A stretch of DNA of 64,000 nt from Rhodospirillaceae bacterium (GCA_008012315.1 SSEL01000042.1:1-64000); one strand, 5' to 3'. Positions 43,116 through 52,377 are shown, numbered from the stretch's first letter. Numbers and translations are program-made. Notes: generated by a model not told the origin, from the sequence alone.

Positions 43116-43961
43116 ATGAAATTGCTGCGGTACGGTTCGGCGGGGGCGGAGAAGCCGGGCCTGCTGGATGGAGCTGGCATTATCCGCGATCTATCCGGCG
43201 TCATCGACGACGTCGCCGGCGATGTTCTCTCGGATGTGAGTTTGCACCGTCTGGCGGCATTGAAGGTCGACAACTTGCCGAAGGTCGGCGGACAACCGCG
43301 ACTGGGTCCCTGTGTCGGTCGGGTCGGCAAATTCATCTGCATCGGTCTGAATTATGCCGATCATGCGGCGGAGGCCGGCGTCGCGGTGCCAGCCGAGCCG
43401 GTGCTCTTCCTTAAGGCCAACAGCGCCATCTGCGGGCCGAATGATGCGGTGGAAATTCCCCGTGGTTCGGTCAAGACCGATTGGGAGGTCGAGCTTGGCA
43501 TCGTCATCGGCAAGGCTGGCAAGTATATCGCCGAAGCCGATGCGCTCGATTACGTCGCCGGCTATTGCGTGGTGAATGATGTTTCCGAGCGGGAATTCCA
43601 AATTGAACGGGCCGGCACATGGGACAAGGGCAAGGGCTGCGATACATTCGGGCCGATCGGCCCTTGGCTGGTGACCCGCGACGAGATCGCCGATCCCAAT
43701 AACCTGGATCTCTGGCTGTCGGTCGATGGCAAGATGTTCCAGAACGGCAACACCCGGACCATGGTCTATCAGGTGCCGTTCCTGATCGCCTATCTCAGCC
43801 GCTTCATGAGCCTGCAGCCGGGCGATATCATCTCGACCGGCACGCCGCCCGGCGTCGGCATGGGGCAAAAGCCGGAGCCGGTCTATCTGCGGCCGGGACA
43901 GGAAATGCGGCTCGGTGTTGCCGGGCTTGGCGAGCAGTGCCAGATAACGGTTGCGGCCTGA
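43116..43961 (+). CDS. Fumarylacetoacetate hydrolase family protein
   Basis: 281-residue FAH-fold enzyme. Signatures: FICIGLNYADHAAEAGVAVP, PVLFLKANSAICGPNDAVEI P, the metal-binding DWEVELGIVIG (Glu-Glu-Asp metal triad) and DVSEREFQIE, then DIISTGTPPGVGMG. Close relatives act as ureidoglycolate lyase-like, 2,4-diketo-3-deoxy-L-fuconate hydrolases or acylpyruvases. Its N-terminal domain is the short cap typical of this subgroup. It lies 133 bp after the FAD oxidase and may share its pathway, for example breakdown of a 2-hydroxy or 2-keto acid. Substrate not settled. Confidence 0.92.
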   Translation: MKLLRYGSAGAEKPGLLDGAGIIRDLSGVIDDVAGDVLSDVSLHRLAALKVDNLPKVGGQPRLGPCVGRVGKFICIGLNYADHAAEAGVAVPAEPVLFLKANSAICGPNDAVEIPRGSVKTDWEVELGIVIGKAGKYIAEADALDYVAGYCVVNDVSEREFQIERAGTWDKGKGCDTFGPIGPWLVTRDEIADPNNLDLWLSVDGKMFQNGNTRTMVYQVPFLIAYLSRFMSLQPGDIISTGTPPGVGMGQKPEPVYLRPGQEMRLGVAGLGEQCQITVAA

Positions 43962-43967
43962 CAGCAA

Positions 43968-45050
43968 TCAACGTCCAAGTCGCTTGAAGTCCTTCGGCGA
44001 GACCTTGTCGGCGCCGCTGGGGAGTGGTTGCGCGGGGTTGTCGATCCAGGTGGCGATATCGGTGAAGACGGTCTGGGCATCAAGATCGCGCAGCAGCAGA
44101 TGATGGCCGTCGCGATAGAGGGCCAGACGCAATTGATCGGGCGGCAGATCCGGCAGGCTCGCCAGCATCTGCCGCACGGCGCTATCAGCCTGAATATCCT
44201 CACGGCCGCCATACAGGATCAGGCAACGCGGCTCGCCAAGATCGGCGCGGCAGAGCGAGGGCAAAGCGCGATAGGCCCGGCTCATCAGATTGACGAGGCC
44301 ATATATGGAATCGACGCGGGTGTCCTTGATGACCAGCGGGTCGTAAGCGAGGGCGCGCAAGGCCGTGGTGTTATCGGATGGCTGGACGCGGATGCCGCTG
44401 GCATAGACCGGCATCCAGGGAATGGTGTGGACGGCAAGATTCAACAGGTCGCGATTGAAGCTGCTCTGCGTCTCCCAACCCCAGACCGCCGGTGAGGCCA
44501 GGATGATGCCATCGACCGGCAAGGTGGGGTTTTCAACGGCACCGGCCATAACGACCGAACCGCCCATGCTTTCACCCAGCAGGAAGAGCGGCTTGCCAGG
44601 ATATTTTTTGTGCAGCAGATCGATGGCGACGCGCAGATCCGCGACCAGCCGATTGTCGCCCGGCCAGATCCCGCGCTCCGCCGTGCCGCCGAAGCCGCGC
44701 TGATCATAGGCATAGACAGCGATCCCGCGCCGGGCCAAGCCCGCGCCGGGAATGGTCATGCCGCGCGAATAGTCATTGAAGCCGTGCAGTGCAAGAACGA
44801 CGGCCTTGATCGGTTTCACCTGCAGCCGATCATCACGGGGCAGCCATGTGCGCATCGGCAAGGCCGCACCATCGGCCGTGATGATCGATTCCGGCGTGAG
44901 GAAAGGCGCCTGGATATCCGGCCCGATGGCTTGCAGCCGCGGTGCGCAGGATGCAAGCAACGGCATGCCGGCTGCGAGCAGGGCCAAGAGAAGGAAACGG
45001 GCAAGAAGGTGGTGCTGTCGTGGTTTGGCGGTATCGGTTTGCGGGGTCAT
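43968..45050 (-). CDS. Alpha/beta hydrolase lipoprotein (lysophospholipase-like)
   Basis: 360-residue serine hydrolase of the monoglyceride lipase/lysophospholipase type. An N-terminal lipoprotein signal (LLARFLLLALLAAGMPLLASC) gives a lipobox LASC. Active site: LALHGFNDYSRG (oxyanion region), nucleophile elbow LLGESMGGSVV, acidic YGGREDIQ and catalytic His in YRDGHHLLLRD. It is likely anchored in the periplasm. Start overlaps the stop of the upstream AraC-type regulator by 4 bases, so the two are coupled; the regulator probably controls it. Natural substrate unknown: a lipid or ester. Confidence 0.9.
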   Translation of the reverse strand: MTPQTDTAKPRQHHLLARFLLLALLAAGMPLLASCAPRLQAIGPDIQAPFLTPESIITADGAALPMRTWLPRDDRLQVKPIKAVVLALHGFNDYSRGMTIPGAGLARRGIAVYAYDQRGFGGTAERGIWPGDNRLVADLRVAIDLLHKKYPGKPLFLLGESMGGSVVMAGAVENPTLPVDGIILASPAVWGWETQSSFNRDLLNLAVHTIPWMPVYASGIRVQPSDNTTALRALAYDPLVIKDTRVDSIYGLVNLMSRAYRALPSLCRADLGEPRCLILYGGREDIQADSAVRQMLASLPDLPPDQLRLALYRDGHHLLLRDLDAQTVFTDIATWIDNPAQPLPSGADKVSPKDFKRLGR

Positions 45051-45832
45051 GGTTTGGTCGCGGGCTGGGCCAGGTATCGGCTGGGCGGCACGCCCAATAC
45101 TCGTTTGAACATCGTGGTGAAAGCTGATGGGCTGTCATAGCCGAGATCCAGGGCGATGGTCGTGACCGAGTCACCCTGGGCAAGACGGCGCAAGGCAGAG
45201 AAGAGGCAGGCCTGGCGTATCCAGACGGCGAAGCTCATGCCGGTCTCGCGCTTGAAGAGGCGGGTGAAGGTGCGCCGGCTCATCGCCATGGTATCGGCCC
45301 AATCATCGATCGATTGATGCAGATGCGGCTTTTCGAGAAAGTTACGACAGCGTCGCGCCAGTTTGTGATGTCGCGGAAAAGGCAGTGACAAGGGCAGCAC
45401 TGGCAACAAGCGCAGTTCCGCCAGCATCAGCGCCATGATCAGGCCGTCGCGGCTTTGCGGTTCGTATTCCGGCGAGGTATTGACGGCGGCCTGTAGCAGC
45501 GAGCGCATCAAAGGCGAGATCGACAGCACCTGGCATGTCGTCGGCATATCGGGAACCGCGGCCATGTCGATATAGATGCTGCTGGTGGTGAGCTGCCCGA
45601 TCATACCGACGCTGTGCTGGATACCGGCGGGAATCCAGACACCTTCCTCCGGCGGCACGACCCAGGCGCCATGCTCGGTCCGCACGGTCATCGTCCCGGT
45701 GCCGCTATAGAGAAGCTGAGCCCGGCCATGACGGTGCGGGGCGATTTCGTAATTCGCCGGATAATCGTTGCCGAGCGCCACCATGGGCCTCGGTATCGTT
45801 TCCAGGGATTCACTCGTCGCGTTTTTGACCAT
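45047..45832 (-). CDS. AraC-family regulator with N-terminal cupin
   Basis: 261 residues. The N-terminal cupin (about 25-110) shows APHRHGRAQLLYSGTGTMTV and the GVWIPAGIQHSV metal-binding style pattern; two helix-turn-helix motifs are at SIDDWADTMAMSRRTFTRLF and VTTIALDLGYDSPSAFTTMF, followed by LGVPPSRYL. This layout matches NimR/YidF-like AraC regulators, which often control an adjacent divergent MFS exporter. That is the case here: the Fsr-like MFS gene begins 144 bp away on the other strand. The coupled downstream gene is a lipoprotein hydrolase. Confidence 0.92.
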   Translation of the reverse strand: MVKNATSESLETIPRPMVALGNDYPANYEIAPHRHGRAQLLYSGTGTMTVRTEHGAWVVPPEEGVWIPAGIQHSVGMIGQLTTSSIYIDMAAVPDMPTTCQVLSISPLMRSLLQAAVNTSPEYEPQSRDGLIMALMLAELRLLPVLPLSLPFPRHHKLARRCRNFLEKPHLHQSIDDWADTMAMSRRTFTRLFKRETGMSFAVWIRQACLFSALRRLAQGDSVTTIALDLGYDSPSAFTTMFKRVLGVPPSRYLAQPATKP

Positions 45833-45976
45833 TCGTGTTCTCGACCATGGCCTGATCTCGAAAGAAGCTGGCCCACTTCCGCAAGCAGGCCTTATTCTAT
45901 CGTGTATTCTGCGTTAATCCAGCGGCGAAGCAATCGCTGCTGGTGTCGTTATGTCTTTTTTCAAAGGAGTAGTTCC

Positions 45977-47191
45977 GTGACCATCGCGGCGACAGCCGAT
46001 CGCAATACGGCAGACAGGACGGCCATGGCCGTCCTGGTGAGCATCAGTTTCTGTCACATGTTGAACGACATGCTGCAGTCGCTCCTTCCGGCGATCTATC
46101 CCATGCTCAAGGACGGCTATCACCTCGATTTTGGTCAGATCGGGCTTATCACCCTGACATATCAAATTACCGCGTCGCTGCTGCAGCCCGTGGTCGGGCT
46201 CTATACCGACCATCGGCCGAAGCATTATTCGCTGTCGATCGGCATGGGCTTCACCCTGGTCGGGCTGTTGCTATTGTCGCGTGCCAGCAGCTTCCCGGTC
46301 CTGTTGCTGGCGGCCTCACTGGTTGGCATGGGCTCCTCCGTCTTCCATCCTGAATCCTCGCGGGTGGCGCGGCTGGCTTCCGGTGGCCGGCATGGCCTGG
46401 CGCAGTCGCTGTTCCAGGTGGGCGGCAATCTCGGCTCGGCCATCGGTCCCTTGGCGGCGGCTTTCATCATCCTGCCGCGCGGCCAAAACAGCGTCGCTTG
46501 GTTCTCGCTGGCAGCTCTGCTGGCCATCGTCGTGCTGGGTGGCATCGGCAACTGGTACAAGGCGCATAGCCGGGCGCGGGCCGGGCGTAAGCGCGAGGCG
46601 ATCGAGCGTCCCGATTTGTCGCGCCGTCAGATCGGCATGGCGCTCAGTGTGTTGCTGGCACTGATCTTTTCGAAGTTCTTCTACATGGCCAGTATCACCA
46701 GCTATTACACCTTCTATCTGATCGACCGGTTCCATGTATCGGTTCAGGCGTCGCAGATCTTCCTCTTCGTCTTTCTGGGCGCGGCGGCGGTCGGCACCTT
46801 GGTCGGCGGTCCGATCGGTGACCGGGTCGGCCGTAAGCTGGTGATCTGGGTCTCGATCCTGGGCGTTCTGCCGTTCACCCTGATCCTGCCGCATGTCGAT
46901 CTGTTCTGGACCGTGGCGCTCACCATCCCGGTCGGCCTCATCCTTTCCTCGGCGTTTTCGGCAATCGTCGTTTATGCCCAGGAGCTGATGCCCGGCAAGG
47001 TGGGAACGGTGGCCGGCCTGTTCTTCGGACTGGCTTTCGGCGTCGGCGGTGTCGGTGCAGCCGTGCTGGGTGAACTGGCCGACGTGACCAGCATCACCAC
47101 GGTCTATGAGGTTTGCGGTTTCCTGCCGCTGATCGGCCTGCTCACTGTCTTCCTGCCCAATCTCGAACCGGGCAAAGGCTGGCGGGGATAG
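45977..47191 (+). CDS. fsr: MFS transporter, fosmidomycin-resistance (Fsr) type
   Basis: 404-residue 12-helix major facilitator. The first helices show SISFCHMLNDMLQSLLPAIY and GQIGLITLTYQITASLLQPV, characteristic of Fsr, with GLYTDHRPKHYS loop 2-3 and GGPIGDRVGRKLVIWVS loop 8-9. GTG 45977 follows AAAGGAG at correct spacing; no ATG fits as well. It exports fosmidomycin-like or other hydrophilic compounds; native substrate unknown. Divergent from the AraC regulator, which likely controls it. A clear terminator follows. Confidence 0.9.
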   Translation: MTIAATADRNTADRTAMAVLVSISFCHMLNDMLQSLLPAIYPMLKDGYHLDFGQIGLITLTYQITASLLQPVVGLYTDHRPKHYSLSIGMGFTLVGLLLLSRASSFPVLLLAASLVGMGSSVFHPESSRVARLASGGRHGLAQSLFQVGGNLGSAIGPLAAAFIILPRGQNSVAWFSLAALLAIVVLGGIGNWYKAHSRARAGRKREAIERPDLSRRQIGMALSVLLALIFSKFFYMASITSYYTFYLIDRFHVSVQASQIFLFVFLGAAAVGTLVGGPIGDRVGRKLVIWVSILGVLPFTLILPHVDLFWTVALTIPVGLILSSAFSAIVVYAQELMPGKVGTVAGLFFGLAFGVGGVGAAVLGELADVTSITTVYEVCGFLPLIGLLTVFLPNLEPGKGWRG

Positions 47192-47217
47192 ATTTTCGAA
47201 CCCAACCTGTCTACTGC

Positions 47218-47255
47218 GAAGGCCATCGGCATGACGCCGGTGGCCTTCTTCTTTT
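47218..47255 (+). terminator. Rho-independent terminator of the MFS gene
   Basis: GAAGGCCATCGGC (47218-47230) pairs with GCCGGTGGCCTTC (47236-47248) with one G-T pair, forming a 13-bp stem with a 5-base loop, followed by TTCTTTTG. Placed 27 bp after the MFS stop codon. Confidence 0.8.
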
Positions 47256-47335
47256 GTGCTATGTCAAATAAGTGACAGGCTGGCGAGGGTGTATATGTTA
47301 AAAGGGGTAAGTTCTTGATTCTGGGAGAAGTACCA

Positions 47336-47635
47336 ATGCGGCTTTGGGTTTCGTCAGCTTTTTTCTGTGTCGCACTTGCCGTGGCCGGTTGTTCGAGCAA
47401 GCCCGAACAAAAGCCCATTTCGGCGGCGGACGATACTTGCGGCGCAAGCAAGGTGCAGGACCGCATCGGCGAGAAGCTTGATGTCGATCTGTTCCGTGAG
47501 ATCGAGAATGCCGTGCCGAAGCATCATGTGCGCGTGATCAAGCCGGACACACCGGTGACGATGGATTACATGCCGGACCGCACCAATGTGAAACTCGATA
47601 AGGAAGATCTGGTCACGGAAATTTCCTGCGGCTGA
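47336..47635 (+). CDS. I78-family peptidase inhibitor lipoprotein
   Basis: 99-residue lipoprotein. Signal peptide RLWVSSAFFCVALAVAGC with lipobox VAGC; the mature part is one I78 inhibitor domain: CGASKVQDRIGEKLD near the N-terminus, VRVIKPDTPVTMDYMPDRTN (the inhibitory and conserved DYMPDR-N core) and a final ISCG that can form a disulfide with the first Cys. GGGAGAAG precedes ATG 47336. I78 proteins inhibit serine proteases such as subtilisin. It stands alone after a terminator and converges with the PLP enzyme. Confidence 0.88.
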   Translation: MRLWVSSAFFCVALAVAGCSSKPEQKPISAADDTCGASKVQDRIGEKLDVDLFREIENAVPKHHVRVIKPDTPVTMDYMPDRTNVKLDKEDLVTEISCG

Positions 47636-47644
47636 TCGGTCCAC

Positions 47645-49474
47645 TCAATTCAATAGATCGCCCATGCTCGGTTTGCTGGCGATGTAGCGGCGGTGAATAT
47701 CGAGATAGACCGCTTCATAAAGGCTGTCGACCGCATCTGATGCCATGAATTGTGCCGAGAAGCCGGGCGACACCGGATCGAAAGCGAGTTCCGCTGCGCG
47801 GCAAATATGAGCAAGCAGGACGCGGGGGTCTTCGCAGCCGATCGCCAGGCGGATCGTGGTGCGTGAGATGCCGGCATCCTTCAAGGCTTCATCGGACATC
47901 TCCGAATGACTGGTGAGAGCCGGGCAGAGCACGACCGTATTGGTCTGGCCGAGGCTGACTTGAAGCCCGAAAACCGGTTCGAGGGAATCGAAGAAGGTCT
48001 TGAAGGCGTTGCGGGGCAGGGCTTCCCGCCCCGGTGCAGGCTCGAAGTCGATGGTGAATAACGGTGCCGGCAATCCCAGAAACATGTTCGCACGGCAAAG
48101 ATCGGCGTTCGAATGGCCCGGCACGGCAGGGCAATGCACATTGATGCCGGGATGCGCGGCCAGCGCCCGCGCGAGCACGGTCGTCGTGATACATTTCGAC
48201 AGCATGCGAAGCTCCAGCGTCCGCATGCCATTGATGACTTCATAGGCCTTGTCGGCATCAAGGAAGGCACCCTTGATGTAATAGACGTTCCAGAACAGGG
48301 TCTCGTCCCAGTTGATCCGGCGTGGCTTGCCATCGATCGCCGTCACCGTCACGCTCTCGCCCTTGGGCAGGAACATGTCCTCATTGCGGGCGATGACCAC
48401 GCCGGCCGTGGTCGCGCCGTAACCGGCGAGATCCTTGGTGTAAGAGTGAATGACGAAATCCGGCCGTTCCATCCGGTCCTCGCGCCGCAAGGTCGGCTGG
48501 AGAAAGGGCGTGCCGACGGTTGCGTCGCATATGACGGTCAGGCCTTTTTCATGCGCCCGGCGGCAGATGCCGGCGACATCGAGGACGTAGCCGTGCGGAT
48601 TGCAGGGGCTTTCGAGATAGACATAGACATGGCGCCCGGCAGCGAGCCGGTCGGCATATGTTTGTTCGATCCGCTTTAACGCAACCGCGAAATCATCCGC
48701 CGTGAACCCGTCGAACCAATCGACAGCGACATCGAGATTGCTGCGTTTGCCATACCAGTCGTGGAGCAATTGATAGACACCACCATAGACATTGCGGCTC
48801 GACAAAACGATGTCCTGATAGCCGACCAGATGGGCCAAGGTCGCATCGACGGCCGCCATGCCCGAATTGAAGTTCCAGGCGAAATACGCGCCGGCGCGCG
48901 GCCCCGCTTCGACATCGACGATATGATTGGCAAGGCTGATGGAGGTGGGGTTGAGGAGACGTGAATAGATTTCGTGCAACAGCTCCTTGCCCTTGAACGC
49001 ATCTTCCACCCATTCGACGCAGGCATAAAGATAAGTCGCCGTGCGGGTAATGACCGGCGTCGCGCTGAAGATCGCCGTCACGTTGTCGAAAATCGGATAG
49101 GGACCGCGCCCGGCAACCGGACCGCCGTCATTGGCGAGCGATTGATAAGTGCTGCGCATCGGGTTCTGCAAGGTGTCGAGCACCTTGGCGAGCTGGAAAC
49201 AGGCAAAGCGTTTGGCATTGAACCAGGCGATGCGGTCCTTGCGATCGAGACCGGCAAGCGCCTGGGTGGTCGCCGCCCAGAGATCATGGGTCGCCATATT
49301 GGCCGTATACAGGCTGGCCGTGAGACGCCCCAGCGCCTGGCCATAAGTCGAGGCCGGATCGATGGAGAAGTGCCGGAGCTGTTCGTCGATCAGGGCATCG
49401 ACGGATGCCGCCTCGGTGGTGTTGCGCAGCGGGCTCAGAATGCGGGCTGCTGCCAGGTTCGCGTCTTTCTGCAT
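47645..49474 (-). CDS. PLP-dependent Cys/Met-metabolism-type enzyme, long form
   Basis: 609 residues, about 200 longer than usual trans-sulfuration enzymes. The extra N-terminal part (1-190) is helical. The catalytic part has FNSGMAAVDATLAHL, the substrate-side YLESPCNPHGYVLDVAGI, the PLP-contacting Asp in VICDATVGTPFLQP and the PLP-binding Lys in FVIHSYTKDLAGYGATTAGV. Family members cleave or form C-S bonds (cystathionine lyase/synthase, Met gamma-lyase) or act on related amino acids. ATG 49474 follows GAGG at 7 bases; the frame open to 49666 is intergenic. It is divergent from a GAF-PAS cyclase gene, with no other enzyme beside it, so its pathway is unclear. Confidence 0.85.
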   Translation of the reverse strand: MQKDANLAAARILSPLRNTTEAASVDALIDEQLRHFSIDPASTYGQALGRLTASLYTANMATHDLWAATTQALAGLDRKDRIAWFNAKRFACFQLAKVLDTLQNPMRSTYQSLANDGGPVAGRGPYPIFDNVTAIFSATPVITRTATYLYACVEWVEDAFKGKELLHEIYSRLLNPTSISLANHIVDVEAGPRAGAYFAWNFNSGMAAVDATLAHLVGYQDIVLSSRNVYGGVYQLLHDWYGKRSNLDVAVDWFDGFTADDFAVALKRIEQTYADRLAAGRHVYVYLESPCNPHGYVLDVAGICRRAHEKGLTVICDATVGTPFLQPTLRREDRMERPDFVIHSYTKDLAGYGATTAGVVIARNEDMFLPKGESVTVTAIDGKPRRINWDETLFWNVYYIKGAFLDADKAYEVINGMRTLELRMLSKCITTTVLARALAAHPGINVHCPAVPGHSNADLCRANMFLGLPAPLFTIDFEPAPGREALPRNAFKTFFDSLEPVFGLQVSLGQTNTVVLCPALTSHSEMSDEALKDAGISRTTIRLAIGCEDPRVLLAHICRAAELAFDPVSPGFSAQFMASDAVDSLYEAVYLDIHRRYIASKPSMGDLLN

Positions 49475-49790
49475 GGGCCATACCTCGCGGCTGACGTCAT
49501 GAACGGATCCAAGTCTCAGTATGGCCGAACGAGACTGAAAATGCGCTTTCAATAGTAGAAAAACGACGATCGAGGCATTCAGGCCCAATGTGGCCTGGCA
49601 TCCTAGGCTGGAAATCCAGGCAGCGGAATTTGATGCAAGGAATGATTCCCACAAGAATTCCAACATTTCTGGGGAAAAAGCTACAAATTAAACGCGACTT
49701 TTTTGTTGTCATGTGGGATGATCCATTTCGGCGCCGGAAAGCGCCGGCTCCCAAAAGATTATCCCTGTTCACACCGCTTCGGGCACAGAC
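49475..49790. promoter_or_regulatory. Divergent promoter region, PLP enzyme and cyclase
   Basis: 316 bp without a gene. The part from 49620 to 49720 is A/T-rich and should hold promoters for both directions. I saw no clear operator repeat. Confidence 0.4.
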
Positions 49791-51458
49791 ATGACCGTGG
49801 TTCTGGCAACACAGGCGATTAATTACGAAACGCCCATCGATGAGTTGGCGCGTCGCACCGCCATGCTCGATGCGATCGGCTATGCCGCGACCAAGCTGAT
49901 CGGCAATGAGAATTGGTCCGCCGGCATCCAGGAACTGCTCAACCGGCTGGGCCATGCGACCGAGGTGAACCGGGTGACTTTATTCGAGTTTCATCCAGCG
50001 CCCGATGGCCGGCCGGCGGAGAGCTGCCGTTATGATTGGGCGAGTCCCGGTCTGGCGCGGCTGAGCGATGATGCCCGCTATCACAATATTCTGCTGACGG
50101 AAGCCGAAGGCCAATTGAGCGCTTGGGCCGAGGCGCGGATGCGCGGTGAAATCGTCCAGGCGACGCTGTCGACGGTGACGGGCGAAACGCGGCAGACTTT
50201 TATTGAACACGGCACCCAGGCCTTCATCTCCGTGCCGGTCATGCTGCAATCCGGAGTCTGGGGTTTTCTGGGGCTGGATGATTGCCGCCGGGAACGCCAG
50301 TGGAGCGCCCTGCATATCGATGTGCTGAAGACGGCCGCCGCCCTGATTGCCGGCGCCATCGACCGGGCGCAGGTCAATGAGGCGCTGCGCCTCAGCCGCG
50401 AACGATATGCGTTGGCGGCGCGCGGCGCGAATGACGGGCTGTGGGATTGGAGCCTGAGAGAGGGGACGATCTATTGCTCGCCGCGGCTGCATGAGATCCT
50501 GCAGTTGTCGATCCTGATCCCCGAACATGCACCCGATATGCTGTTCGGTTGTTTCATGGAAGAGGACCGGGGCGCGGTCATCGCCAATCTTGACCATTGC
50601 ATCGCGGCGGGCGAGCAGCAATTCCGCTTCGAAGCCAGGGTGAAAGATGCCGGGGCGGCAGTTCACTGGATCGTCGCACGTGGTCTCATCGTCTTTGATC
50701 ACGGCAAGGCCGTGCGCATAGTCGGATCCATGCGCGATATCACCGATTTCAAGCAGCTGGAATCGCAGCTCGCCGCTGTGCAATTGCAACGGGCGCAGCT
50801 TGCGCGTCATTTTTCGCCGAATATGGTGGAGGAACTGATCCGCGCCGGCGATGCGACCGGCCTGGCGCGGGAACAGTCGATCGCGGTTCTGTTTGCCGAT
50901 ATCTACGGCTATACCGAGCTGGTCGCGACGATGCCGGGCGAGAAGATCATCGAATTGCTGCGCGATTTCCGCAAGCTGGTCGAAACGGCGGTCTTCACGC
51001 AAAACGGCACCATCGACAAATATATCGGCGACGGGCTGATGGCCACCTTCGGTACACCCTATGTAGGCCGGACGGATGCGACCAATGCCGTCATCGCGGC
51101 CCAGCATATGGCGCGGGCGCTCAGGCACTGGAACCGCCGCCGCGCCGCCGCCGGGGAACCCCGCATCCAGATCGGTATCGGCCTCAATTACGGTCCGGCG
51201 ACCTTGGGCAATATCGGTACGGAACAGCGGCTGGAATTCGCCGTCGTCGGCGATACCGTCAATATGGCGAGCCGGATCGAAAATATGAGCCGTGTGGTGC
51301 AGCGCGCCATTGTCGCCAGCGACGACCTGATCGGGCGCGCGATTCAGGAAAGCGGCGCAACGATCCTGGCGGATTTCACCGATCTTGGCGAGCATTGCAT
51401 CCGCGGCAAACGCAAGCCGATCCGGCTTTGGGGCATCGCCGCGGATACGCTGATATAA
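49791..51458 (+). CDS. GAF-PAS adenylate cyclase, soluble
   Basis: 555-residue cytoplasmic sensor cyclase with no membrane segment. A GAF domain (about 22-200: VNRVTLFEFHPAP, FISVPVMLQSGVWGFLGLDD) is followed by a PAS domain with PAC (about 205-325: LWDWSLREGTIYCSPRLHEI, VGSMRDITDFKQLE). A helical linker leads to a class III cyclase domain (about 355-545): VLFADIYGYTEL (metal Asp), IDKYIGDGLMATFGTPY (substrate Lys and second metal Asp) and VVGDTVNMASRIEN (catalytic Asn, Arg). All catalytic residues for cAMP formation are visible. The signal sensed by GAF or PAS is unknown. Transcribed alone and convergent with the GntR gene. Confidence 0.92.
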   Translation: MTVVLATQAINYETPIDELARRTAMLDAIGYAATKLIGNENWSAGIQELLNRLGHATEVNRVTLFEFHPAPDGRPAESCRYDWASPGLARLSDDARYHNILLTEAEGQLSAWAEARMRGEIVQATLSTVTGETRQTFIEHGTQAFISVPVMLQSGVWGFLGLDDCRRERQWSALHIDVLKTAAALIAGAIDRAQVNEALRLSRERYALAARGANDGLWDWSLREGTIYCSPRLHEILQLSILIPEHAPDMLFGCFMEEDRGAVIANLDHCIAAGEQQFRFEARVKDAGAAVHWIVARGLIVFDHGKAVRIVGSMRDITDFKQLESQLAAVQLQRAQLARHFSPNMVEELIRAGDATGLAREQSIAVLFADIYGYTELVATMPGEKIIELLRDFRKLVETAVFTQNGTIDKYIGDGLMATFGTPYVGRTDATNAVIAAQHMARALRHWNRRRAAAGEPRIQIGIGLNYGPATLGNIGTEQRLEFAVVGDTVNMASRIENMSRVVQRAIVASDDLIGRAIQESGATILADFTDLGEHCIRGKRKPIRLWGIAADTLI

Positions 51459-51472
51459 TCGGACCTGGCGTT

Positions 51473-52171
51473 TCAGGAGGCGCGGGCGAGGAAGGTGCGG
51501 TAAGCCGTCTTCGTCTGCAGCAGGCGCAGGATATTGTTACGGGATCCCCGCACGTGCTTGCGGGCCAGCTCGCTGGCGAGGCTGGCTTTGCCAGCGCAAA
51601 TGGCGTCGACGATCTCCGTATGCTCGTCGCGCGCGGATTTCCATTCATCGAGCCAAAGCAATTCCATCCAGACATAATGCTGGCATTTGTCGAACAGGCT
51701 GGACAGAACCTGACACAAGGTCTCATTGCCGCCGATTTCGGCGATGACGCGGTGAATGTCGATGCCGAGCTGCAGCTCCGCGAACATCGCTTCGGTCGAA
51801 TGATCCGATAGCGTGGCGAGCCGCTCGCATTCCTGCACCATGCCGCACAGGCGTTCCTTGCCGGCGGCATCGATATTGGCCGTTGCCAGTTCCGCTGCGT
51901 AGCCATCCAGCAATTCGCGGATTTCGAACGCTTCGCGGAAGGTATGAAGATCGAAGTCCTTGACGGTATAGCCCTGACGCGGCCGGCCGATGACCAGGCC
52001 ATCCTGCTCCAGCCGGTTCAAAGCTTCGCGCACGGGGGTGCGGCTGACCTTGAGGCGCTCGGCCAGTTCGCTTTCGGTAACGCGAGTCCCCGGCTGCAAA
52101 TCTCCGGTGACGATCATGCCTTTCAGCGATTCATAGACCGAAGCGCGCAGGGTCTTGCGGGGTGCTCGCAT
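51473..52171 (-). CDS. GntR-family regulator, FCD (FadR) subfamily
   Basis: 232 residues. The winged helix (about 8-75) shows LRASVYESLKGMIVTGDLQP, RVTESELAERLKVSRTPVRE and ALNRLEQDGLV. The FCD domain (about 85-215) carries metal-binding histidines in the pattern D-x3-H (GIDIHRVIAE), DEHTEIVDAI and KHVRGSRNNIL. FCD regulators bind small organic acids or amino acids and usually repress. It diverges from the PotD/A/B/C-like importer operon; the palindrome at 52321 fits its expected operator and lies over the operon promoter. Confidence 0.93.
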   Translation of the reverse strand: MRAPRKTLRASVYESLKGMIVTGDLQPGTRVTESELAERLKVSRTPVREALNRLEQDGLVIGRPRQGYTVKDFDLHTFREAFEIRELLDGYAAELATANIDAAGKERLCGMVQECERLATLSDHSTEAMFAELQLGIDIHRVIAEIGGNETLCQVLSSLFDKCQHYVWMELLWLDEWKSARDEHTEIVDAICAGKASLASELARKHVRGSRNNILRLLQTKTAYRTFLARAS

Positions 52172-52287
52172 AAAACATTCGACTCCAAGAGACCGATTGG
52201 TCCAACTCGCAACGAAATAAGTCAGGTCTCGTCACTTAGGCAATAACGCAACCGAAAAACGCACGGTTTTTGCACCGGACGCAGCGG

Positions 52288-52317
52288 TTGACTTTTCCGT
52301 GAGTCTGCCTCTACATT
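52288..52317 (+). promoter_or_regulatory. Sigma-70-like promoter of the polyamine-type ABC operon
   Basis: TTGACT (52288-52293) and TACATT (52312-52317) are separated by 18 bases, close to the housekeeping consensus, and lie about 60 bp before the binding-protein start codon. The operator palindrome directly follows. Confidence 0.6.
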
Positions 52318-52320
52318 CAT

Positions 52321-52334
52321 TATTGTATACAATA
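52321..52334. promoter_or_regulatory. 14-bp perfect palindrome, probable GntR operator
   Basis: TATTGTATACAATA reads the same on both strands. FCD-type GntR regulators commonly bind TTGTATACAA-like palindromes. It sits at the expected transcription start of the ABC operon, so binding would block transcription. Confidence 0.75.
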
Positions 52335-52377
52335 TCGTACTCAATGAGAATACGAATTACATTTCCGGGAGGGATAA

